From NCBI GenBank assembly GCA_963779055.1, contig CAVZWN010000004.1, forward strand, positions 992,001 to 1,056,000: a stretch of 64,000 bases of DNA, in the 5' to 3' direction. Each line of letters begins with the position of its first letter. Positions within the stretch are counted from its first letter, which is position 1. The stretch comes from Sulfurimicrobium sp963779055. Its GTDB lineage: Bacteria; Pseudomonadota; Gammaproteobacteria; Burkholderiales; Sulfuricellaceae. The position numbers were made by a program, and so were the translations under genes. The notes beneath the pieces were generated by a model that was given only the letters and a program-made list of their open reading frames with translations, had not been told where the DNA came from and did no database searches. Shown in pieces: positions 18,511-25,356 of this stretch.

Positions 18511-18628
18511 GATCCACCACGAACTGAAGTTCGTGTGGAATCGTATACGAGAAGCGAAGCGACGATGCAATCTGTTAGTCGCTGTTACCACGAGGCCAGG
18601 ATTGCTTCGCTACGCTCGCAATGACGGA
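18511..18628. repeat. REP-like inverted repeats in a gene-poor stretch
   Basis: CACGAACT/AGTTCGTG (18518-18525 and 18528-18535) forms a tight hairpin. Next, GAAGCGAAGCGACGATGCAA (from 18551) and GGATTGCTTCGCTACGCTCG (from 18599) form an imperfect inverted pair. The second matches from memory a dispersed bacterial repeat containing GCGTAGCGAAGCAATCC. The whole 17978-18651 interval holds no other convincing gene than the short ORF at 18249. Confidence 0.65.
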
Positions 18629-18651
18629 TCTGGCGAACAAATCAGCGACAC

Positions 18652-18990
18652 CTAAATCTTTTCCTCGATTCTGGTAGTGACATCACTGCTACGGCGATTG
18701 CCAGTCCGGCGCTCTTCCATGGCCCGCGTGTCGTACGGGCTCGCGCTTTTGTGCCGGATGCGCCGGGAAAATCGGCGCCGGTCAACCCTGCTCCGCCGTT
18801 CGGTAGAAAAAGTCTCGCCGGATCTCTTGTCAGGGGCGGCATTTTCAGGTGGCCGGTGGCGCGGGAACACCAGCGGCATCAGGCTGCGCTCGCTGACGAC
18901 CTGCGCCGCGCGCAGGTAGCTGACAGGCTTAACGTCCACAGTGCCCGCGGATGGTGGTGCCGGTGGAGGAATACTGGGGATATTTCGCAT
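18652..18990 (-). CDS. hypothetical Arg-rich protein
   Basis: A 112-residue protein with a Pro-rich N-terminus and two arginine-rich blocks, ERRSRVDRRRFSRRIRHK and MEERRTGNRRSSD. Such RR..DRR / ERR.GNRR patterns recur in small bacterial proteins of unknown role. No signal peptide or membrane segment is visible. Function unknown; coding is supported by an uninterrupted frame and GC-rich codon use like the neighbours. Confidence 0.5.
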   Translation of the reverse strand: MRNIPSIPPPAPPSAGTVDVKPVSYLRAAQVVSERSLMPLVFPRHRPPENAAPDKRSGETFSTERRSRVDRRRFSRRIRHKSASPYDTRAMEERRTGNRRSSDVTTRIEEKI

Positions 18991-19028
18991 CAGATCAGCC
19001 CGCTCTCAGACAAGTCATCACGATAGCC

Positions 19029-19523
19029 CTACCAGCACCGGTAACCATAGGGTCTGCGGTGCAAAAATGGGTGGCCGCAAGGGTAGGGATCAAATTCATG
19101 GCGGTAGCGTCCGTAGTAAGGCACGCGCAGCGGCAAGAGTTCAACCGATGCGCCCGCGACGAATGGGAGAGCATAAACCTGGCCTCCGATCAAACGCGGC
19201 AGGGCGCCGCCGAGATTGCCGCTCACCCTTAATTCCCGCCCAGCGGGAAAAGCCGCCGCGTCATAGAAGCCGAAAGGGCAGGCGATGAACATCGTTTCGC
19301 TTCTTTCCATGTAGCCGTTTTCACTTGCCAGCCTGTTCAGTCTGAAACAGGTATCGCCGCCATCACGCCAGGACTCGGCAATGCTGCCAATCCACATGAC
19401 TGACGGGCCAGCCAGATCCTGGCTAAGCGTTTCTGCGCGCGTGAACGCCTCCCCGGCACAGGCAGCCTGAAGACTGCTGGCAGCAAGAAAGAAAACGGCA
19501 AAAGGTGAAGCGATAAATCTCAT
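19029..19523 (-). CDS. Slp-like exported protein
   Basis: A 164-residue protein with a signal peptide (MRFIASPFAVFFLAASSLQA). The pattern VMWIGSIAESW followed by FIACPFGFYDAAAFPAGREL and SGNLGG resembles Slp-family outer-membrane lipoproteins (WGG.I, then F.D...Y.pGR.ltv.G.l.G). A lipobox is not clear. The tail ends in a His/Tyr/Arg-rich segment. The start at 19523 is chosen because the longer frame would begin inside the upstream exonuclease gene. Confidence 0.5.
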   Translation of the reverse strand: MRFIASPFAVFFLAASSLQAACAGEAFTRAETLSQDLAGPSVMWIGSIAESWRDGGDTCFRLNRLASENGYMERSETMFIACPFGFYDAAAFPAGRELRVSGNLGGALPRLIGGQVYALPFVAGASVELLPLRVPYYGRYRHEFDPYPCGHPFLHRRPYGYRCW

Positions 19524-19554
19524 AAAAAGTATGATCCGGATTCGAGAAAAAAAT

Positions 19555-20991
19555 TCAATCCGCAGGCTGTGTCGCACCGCTCTTCATGGGGATAATGTCA
19601 ATTTTTGCCTGTTTCAGGTAGTGGGTCAGTATCCTGTAGATGTCCAGATCAAATTCCGGCCGGGCGCCGGGTGCATGCAGAATCTCATCTTCTGACTTGA
19701 ACGATCCAAGATAAGCCCAGCGGTCAACCAGCTGGATTTCCGATATGCCGCCCCAGCTTGCTGTCTCCCTTATCCCCACCGGCCCCGGGAACGGCCAGAC
19801 CTGCACTCTCAGGCGGGCCAGCGCGCTCATGAGGCGGATGTCATGCTGCCCCGGCGCTTCCTTGCCGATGCACAAACCTCTGCAATGTGGCTGAGAACAG
19901 GCCGGGGAGGAGAGCCCCCCCCCTTTTTGCGGACGCTCTAGCCCCAGCTGGATCAGGCACAGGCGGTGCGCCACGGCGATTTCGCGCAAGGCATTGCTGG
20001 CTTTCTTTTTCGAAGAAAACAGGCCGTAGATACTGGCTTCGGCACTGAAATCCAGCGCCTCTGCGAACACCAGCCGCACCGTCATGCCGCCGTTTTCCGC
20101 TGGCTCCAGCTTCCAGGCACACAGCTCCTGATCGCATTTTTTGGGCGAATTATGTGCCGGATTAAGCGCCTTGAGCAGGCGCAGCTCGGTTAACTGCGCC
20201 CCCAGATCACCCGCTGTTTCGACCCACTCGACGCGCCTGACCTCTTCGGCAAGCAGCGCGTCGCGAGGATGCTTGCGGTCCGCCGCGAAATGCGCCAGCG
20301 CGCTGCGGCGGATATTGCTGCTTTTGCCGACATACAGCGGCACATCGTTTTCGCCATAGAACAGGTAGACGCCATGGGCTTCCGGCAGATCCTCCACGCT
20401 TGAGGCATCCAGCCCGGGCGGGAGACAGACCGGCTTCAACAACTCAAGCAGCGCACTGTGGATGGCTTCCGGCGGCAATTCCGCCTGTATTTTGCACCAG
20501 AAAGCATGAATGGCCCTGGCATCTGCCAGTGCACGGTGGCGCGAAGTCACCGGCAACTGATGGCGTTCGACCAGCGCATCCAGATTATGCTTGTGGTGCT
20601 GCGGAAAGAGTTTGCGCGAAAGTTTCACCGTACACAGCACGTCGGCGCGGAAATCCAGCCCCGCGCGCTTGAATTCGCTGCGCAGAAAGCCGTAATCGAA
20701 GCGCACATTGTGAGCGATGAAAAGCCGCCCCCTGAGCCGCTCCAGCAACGGGCCGGCAATCTCGGCAAACGTCGGGGCGGCGGACACCATCCTGTCGCTG
20801 ATGCCCGTCAGCCGTTCAATAAAGGGTGAAATCGGCGCTTGCGGATTGACCAGAGTGGACCACTCGCTGACGCCATGTTCCGATACTTCGACGATGCCGA
20901 CCTCGGTGATGCGATCTCCGCTGGTGTTGGCGCCGGTCGTTTCCAGATCGACAAACACCAGGGGTTGCTGCAAAAGACTCAGCATTGCCAA
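19555..20991 (-). CDS. DnaQ-type 3'-5' exonuclease fused to GIY-YIG (Cho/UvrC-like) nuclease
   Basis: A 478-residue two-nuclease fusion. Residues ~10-175 are a DEDDh exonuclease like DNA polymerase III epsilon: FVDLETTG, HNVRFDYGFL and HRALADARA carry the acidic and His residues. Residues ~205-285 are a GIY-YIG domain (HGVYLFYGENDVPLYVGKS) like UvrC and Cho. A Cys-containing stretch (CSQPHCRGLCIGKEA) and a C-terminal region follow. The fusion is probably a DNA-repair nuclease, perhaps incising and trimming damaged strands. It is a stand-alone gene and not the replicative proofreader. Confidence 0.88.
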   Translation of the reverse strand: MAMLSLLQQPLVFVDLETTGANTSGDRITEVGIVEVSEHGVSEWSTLVNPQAPISPFIERLTGISDRMVSAAPTFAEIAGPLLERLRGRLFIAHNVRFDYGFLRSEFKRAGLDFRADVLCTVKLSRKLFPQHHKHNLDALVERHQLPVTSRHRALADARAIHAFWCKIQAELPPEAIHSALLELLKPVCLPPGLDASSVEDLPEAHGVYLFYGENDVPLYVGKSSNIRRSALAHFAADRKHPRDALLAEEVRRVEWVETAGDLGAQLTELRLLKALNPAHNSPKKCDQELCAWKLEPAENGGMTVRLVFAEALDFSAEASIYGLFSSKKKASNALREIAVAHRLCLIQLGLERPQKGGGLSSPACSQPHCRGLCIGKEAPGQHDIRLMSALARLRVQVWPFPGPVGIRETASWGGISEIQLVDRWAYLGSFKSEDEILHAPGARPEFDLDIYRILTHYLKQAKIDIIPMKSGATQPAD

Positions 20992-21111
20992 CAGCGCGCC
21001 AGACAGGCGCGGTTCGTGGTGACAACAGAGGGAATAGTCACGGTTTTATCCTGAGGGAAAACCTCATTATAACAATCCTGCAGCCCCTCCCCCGCCGCGA
21101 GATGCAGACGC

Positions 21112-21372
21112 CTAATGCCGGCGTATCCGGCTGTAACGGCTGCCGACCGTGATGATTTCGCCATGGCGATCCATCACGGCATAGGAATCACGACACCTTT
21201 CCAGGCATTCGTTCCGGGCGCGCGCCGCCGGTTCAAAATATACAATTTTGCCACCCAACTGGTCCTGCTCCACCCGGCCACTGGCCAGCAGGCTCTGCAA
21301 TGCGGCTTCGCTGATTCCCCATTGCCGCATCTTCACCCGGGCATGGCTGCTGATTTTTCCCAATTTCATCAC
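21112..21372 (-). CDS. DUF4258-like small protein
   Basis: An 86-residue protein whose pattern SSHARVKMRQWGISEAALQ then GRVEQD and a C-terminal ITVGSRYSRIRR follows the DUF4258 family, small RNase-fold proteins sometimes found in toxin-like settings. No antitoxin-like partner gene is seen. It lies about 80 nt downstream of the WYL regulator on the same strand. Confidence 0.55.
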   Translation of the reverse strand: MMKLGKISSHARVKMRQWGISEAALQSLLASGRVEQDQLGGKIVYFEPAARARNECLERCRDSYAVMDRHGEIITVGSRYSRIRRH

Positions 21373-21452
21373 GATCTCCTTGTTCGATCCGGATGGATCA
21401 TCGTGATGCCAGTATGCGAGGCTATTGGCTCATGGAATGAGCCCGACTGGAT

Positions 21453-22427
21453 TTACTTGCCGTACAGGGTATATGCTGCCTTGAGCAGCTTCTTTACCCG
21501 CTCGCGCAGCGACTCCGGGGCCAGCACCTCCACATCGGGCCCGTATTTGAGGATATCCATCACCAGTTCGCGATCGTCGCTGTAGGGAAGCTCCAGCACA
21601 TAGGCGCCATTCTTTTCCAGCCGCCCCTTCTGCTTCGGGTGCCACCGCTCCTGAGCCACCCAGCGCGCCCGTTCGGGCGTGAATCTGAGCATGGCCCGAT
21701 GAGTTGCCTTGCCGGAAAAAATGCCATAGCCGCTGCCCAGGATTTCGTTAAGCTGCCCGTTTGGCACCGACTTGGCCACTTTATCGAGAATCACCGCCTT
21801 GCGGATGGTATCCACGGAAAAGCTCCTCAGCCCCTTCCGCAGATGGCACCAGGCATCGAGATACCAGTTGTCGCGGTAGTACACCAGCCGTTGCGGCGAA
21901 ATTTCACGCTCGGTCTGCTGGTCGTTGCTGCGGCTGTAATGGGCAATCTGCAGACGCTGGCGCTTGAGCAGCGCGTGGCTGACCAGCTCGAAATTTTCCG
22001 ACGTCACCTGGCGTGCTGCGGCATGCAGAATCTTGATGCGCTGCTGGACTTCCTCGGCCGAATGATCGCCGCTGTCGAGCAACTGGTTAAGCCGCGACTG
22101 GAGCGGCTGGATGTGCGGCCCGAGCAGACCGGGCTGCAGATTGGCGAGCAACTGCTGCATGGTGAGCAGCGCATGAATTTCCGAGGCATTGAACCACAGG
22201 CCCGGCAACTCGTACTTGGGCGCCAGGCTATCGGCCTTGCCAAAGCGGTAGCCGCCGGCATCGCGGTCCCATTCAATCGGCGCATTGAGCCGGTCGCGCA
22301 AATATTCCAGATCGCGCTTGAAAGTGGCGCGGGAGATGCCGAGCTCGTTCAGGAAAGTCTCCAGCGGCACCACCTTGTACTCGTTCATCAGCTGGTCAAT
22401 ACGGTAAAATCGTTCGGTGCGGTCCAT
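21453..22427 (-). CDS. YafY-type HTH-WYL transcriptional regulator
   Basis: A 324-residue regulator. The N-terminal winged helix (TERFYRIDQLMNEYKVV, then SRATFKRDLEYLRDRL) binds DNA. The middle WYL domain contains YYRDNWYLDAWCHLRKG, where the WYL motif and nearby basic residues bind a ligand, often nucleic-acid or nucleotide. A C-terminal WCX-type extension follows. WYL proteins often control DNA-damage or phage-defence genes; here the next genes are a DUF4258-like protein downstream and an HD protein divergent, so the target is unclear. Confidence 0.9.
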   Translation of the reverse strand: MDRTERFYRIDQLMNEYKVVPLETFLNELGISRATFKRDLEYLRDRLNAPIEWDRDAGGYRFGKADSLAPKYELPGLWFNASEIHALLTMQQLLANLQPGLLGPHIQPLQSRLNQLLDSGDHSAEEVQQRIKILHAAARQVTSENFELVSHALLKRQRLQIAHYSRSNDQQTEREISPQRLVYYRDNWYLDAWCHLRKGLRSFSVDTIRKAVILDKVAKSVPNGQLNEILGSGYGIFSGKATHRAMLRFTPERARWVAQERWHPKQKGRLEKNGAYVLELPYSDDRELVMDILKYGPDVEVLAPESLRERVKKLLKAAYTLYGK

Positions 22428-22572
22428 GTTTTCCCTTCAGGCAATTTCTTTTTGTAGCTCATATAATGAGCCCGCAGCGTGCCACAATAAAATGCAATTG
22501 AACATAGCAATCGCCATGGAGGCACGATGAGCACCCTTTATGAATTTTTTTTTCGCTTGATGGGAGACGCCA

Positions 22573-23214
22573 ATGACGGGAGATGATGTTCGCGCCTGGG
22601 TGCGCATGCCCTCCGGAAAACGGCTAAACCTTCTTGACCCATCCCCAACTGGCTGGGAAGACGCCGATCTCGCACTCGGACTGGCCCGCACCTACCGTTG
22701 GGGAGGGCACTCCGCATGGCCCCTGCCTCTCTCAGTGGCGCAGCATTCGATCACAGTCATGCTGCTTCGGCGAGCTTGGTCTCCGATTGAGCTCGATCCA
22801 CATATAGAACTCAGAGAATTGTTGCATGACGCGGAAGAAGGACTTCTAGGGTTTGATTGTATCTCTGTCCTGAAACCGTTTCTTGGCGATCGTTTCCGTG
22901 CACTGTCAGTGCGCCTCGAAAATGCCATCTTCATTCGGTATGGGTTACCGCCGTGGACACAGGAGGATAACCTCCTGCATAAACACGCCGACCGTCTTGC
23001 TGCGGCGAGTGAGGCAGTCCATGTTGCCGGGTGGACCAAGGAAGAAGTACGGCAGACGCTCAAAATCGCTTACAAGCCGCTTAAAGACGACCCCCTTGAA
23101 AAGGAATATGGTGGCCGTGCCTGGGAACCGTGGCCCCCTTCGGTAGCATGCGAAAGATTCCTTTTGGAGCTCAATAAACTACAGGACAAGATCAGGGCAT
23201 CGAATCCAGAATAA
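22573..23214 (+). CDS. HD-domain phosphohydrolase
   Basis: A 213-residue protein with an HD metal site: SVAQHSITV (first His), ELLHDAEEGLLG (His-Asp) and KHADRLA (distal Asp). The plan is that of YfbR-like nucleotidases, which act on deoxynucleoside monophosphates. Codon use is less GC-biased than in its neighbours, a hint of transfer. It is divergent from the WYL regulator with a ~145-bp gap. GGGAGA precedes the start codon closely. Confidence 0.75.
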   Translation: MTGDDVRAWVRMPSGKRLNLLDPSPTGWEDADLALGLARTYRWGGHSAWPLPLSVAQHSITVMLLRRAWSPIELDPHIELRELLHDAEEGLLGFDCISVLKPFLGDRFRALSVRLENAIFIRYGLPPWTQEDNLLHKHADRLAAASEAVHVAGWTKEEVRQTLKIAYKPLKDDPLEKEYGGRAWEPWPPSVACERFLLELNKLQDKIRASNPE

Positions 23215-23329
23215 TAAAAGTGCCCGCGCAGGATCACCTGGGCTGGCGCTCACAGATAATCCATACATTCGAATGACCGCCGCCCAACACTCAGCACCGT
23301 CACCTTCAACATATGGCCCATTGGACGGT

Positions 23330-25030
23330 TCATTTTCCAAAATCATAATATACGACCACTTCGTTTCCGGCCTCAGAATAATGCATCTCGGCGCCCAGTT
23401 GCTGCACCAGCGCAATGCCACGCCCATGCAGATGCCCTGCCTCTCCCAAGCTTTTCGTAACTTGTGCCCTGTCAAACCCCGCACCACTGTCGCATACTTT
23501 TATTTTCAGGACATCCCGGCCTTGGTGGTTAATCTCTTCAAGGTCTATCTGGATATATCCATGGCGCAAATCATTCAGCCGCTGCTTGCGCGCTTCGAGA
23601 TAGAGATCAAATCCGTCCGGCATGGTTTTCAGCGACGAATCGAGGCACAGCAGCCCATGATCCAGCGCATTGTTGACCAGCTCGGCCAGAATCAGGAACA
23701 CGTGCCCAGCGCAATCCCGCACGCCTTCAATTTTTTCCAGCAGCCCTGTCAAGATCGGCACCACATCCAGATACTTCAGATCATAGACATCGAAATGAAA
23801 GGACATGCGCAATATCTTGCGCCTGTGCTCCACGCGCGCTGCAGGTATCGTGGCCGGCGCCACGCCACCCGGCGAGCCCACTTCTACCATCATCAGCGAG
23901 ATATCATCTGCCGCCGCTACGCTGCCGCGATGAGCAATGACTTCCCGCAACAGCGCATCAAAGCGTGCCTCGTTCACAGATGCCTGCAGGATGCCATATG
24001 GGCGCTCCATGCCATACGGGTCGCCGGCCTCGTTTTCTTGCTCGATCAGGCCGTCTGACCACAAAAAGAACTGGCATGCCTCTCCATAGGGGTGCACTTC
24101 AGGCTCGCTACAAAAATCATCCGGCGGCAAAATACCCAAGGGCAGATATTTCGATGACCAGCGCCTGAGAATTTCCCCGTCAGTTCCAATCAGACACGGT
24201 TGCGGATTGCCGCCGTTCCAGACTTCGATCACCCCGGTCCAGGGATTGATCGAAGCAAGCGTTACTGATGCAAAACGGCCCCGGGGAGACATGGCGTGCA
24301 GGCGCTTGTTCATGGCTTCAGCGATACGGTCTATGCCGTAGCCAAGCTCGGTCATGGCATAAAAAGTATCGAACAGCGGCAGGGAAGTAATCGCGGCAGG
24401 CAGGCCGTGCCCCATGCCATCGCTCAGCATCACATGGCGCGACTGGCCGGGCGTCTGAGCTGCTGCCAGCAGATCGCCACTGAAATGCCAGGCCGGCGTG
24501 ATGTTGTATCTCACTTCAGGCTCACGTAATCCGGGCCGGTTGATCATGTACTCCATCAGCCAGGCTCCGATGCGGCGCTCTTCCTCGGCTTGCTGATAAT
24601 AGGCGCCAAGTTCTTCCGAACGCTGCGTGATTTCGCGCTGCAAGCGGACGATATGCTCGAAGACCCGCACCTTGGCCTGAAAAATATTCAAGGAAAGCGG
24701 CTTGAGCAGATAGTCATCTGCACCGGCATTCAGACCGGCAACGATATCGTCCTCATGCCCGCATGCTGTCACCATGATTATTGGCACCCAGCGCCCGGAA
24801 GCCGCCGTGCGGATGCGCCGCGTTGCCTCCAGCCCGCCGATGCCCGGCATCATCACATCCATCAGAATCATGTCCGGCGAATCGGATTGAAACATCTCCA
24901 GGGCCTGCTCTCCGGAAGAGGCGGAAACCGGAACATGCCCCATACGCCGGATAACATGGCAGATAAACTCGAGGTTCTGGGCTGTATCGTCAACGACCAG
25001 AACGCGCATGGGTTCTGGCTGCAGATTCAT
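23330..25030 (-). CDS. response regulator with SpoIIE phosphatase and anti-sigma-type HATPase domains
   Basis: A 566-residue three-domain protein. Residues ~8-125 are a receiver with phospho-Asp in DMILMDVMMPGIGG. Residues ~150-390 are a PP2C/SpoIIE phosphatase (HVMLSDGMGHGLPAA, later VAAADDISLMMVEV), as in RsbU. The last ~150 residues are an RsbW-like ATPase (ELVNNALDHG, then VCDSGAGFD). RsbU-type domains dephosphorylate STAS antagonists that RsbW-type kinases phosphorylate, so both opposing activities are in one chain under receiver control. The start overlaps the STAS gene stop by 4 nt. It is the last gene of the long signalling unit. Confidence 0.92.
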   Translation of the reverse strand: MNLQPEPMRVLVVDDTAQNLEFICHVIRRMGHVPVSASSGEQALEMFQSDSPDMILMDVMMPGIGGLEATRRIRTAASGRWVPIIMVTACGHEDDIVAGLNAGADDYLLKPLSLNIFQAKVRVFEHIVRLQREITQRSEELGAYYQQAEEERRIGAWLMEYMINRPGLREPEVRYNITPAWHFSGDLLAAAQTPGQSRHVMLSDGMGHGLPAAITSLPLFDTFYAMTELGYGIDRIAEAMNKRLHAMSPRGRFASVTLASINPWTGVIEVWNGGNPQPCLIGTDGEILRRWSSKYLPLGILPPDDFCSEPEVHPYGEACQFFLWSDGLIEQENEAGDPYGMERPYGILQASVNEARFDALLREVIAHRGSVAAADDISLMMVEVGSPGGVAPATIPAARVEHRRKILRMSFHFDVYDLKYLDVVPILTGLLEKIEGVRDCAGHVFLILAELVNNALDHGLLCLDSSLKTMPDGFDLYLEARKQRLNDLRHGYIQIDLEEINHQGRDVLKIKVCDSGAGFDRAQVTKSLGEAGHLHGRGIALVQQLGAEMHYSEAGNEVVVYYDFGK

Positions 25031-25356
25031 TGAATGGTGAACAGGCGGTGAAAGTTGCCCAGTTTAAGCGCCTGATATACCGCACCCTTACAATTAACCA
25101 GCTGGATGGACTTGGAAACGCTTGTGGCCCGCTCCTTGAGCAACAGCAGCATGCCCAACGCCGAACTATCGATATACTTCACGTTCTCAAAATCCACCGC
25201 AAGCTGGCCAATGCTTCCATCAGCCATCATCTGGTCGGCCTGTCGATTAAAATCCTGATAGGAATTGAAATCGAATCGGCCATTCAAAATTAACCGTGCG
25301 GTATTGCCATCTTTCTGAATTTCAATGTTCATATATTCTCCTTGATAGTGATTCAT
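25027..25356 (-). CDS. STAS-domain anti-sigma factor antagonist
   Basis: A 109-residue STAS protein like RsbV/SpoIIAA. The phospho-accepting serine region is VKYIDSSALGMLLLLKER, intact. It should be the substrate of the kinase and phosphatase domains of the next gene. It overlaps the kinase gene upstream (25353-25356) and the phosphatase gene downstream (25027-25030) by 4 nt each, evidence of translational coupling and near-equal synthesis. Confidence 0.93.
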   Translation of the reverse strand: MNHYQGEYMNIEIQKDGNTARLILNGRFDFNSYQDFNRQADQMMADGSIGQLAVDFENVKYIDSSALGMLLLLKERATSVSKSIQLVNCKGAVYQALKLGNFHRLFTIQ

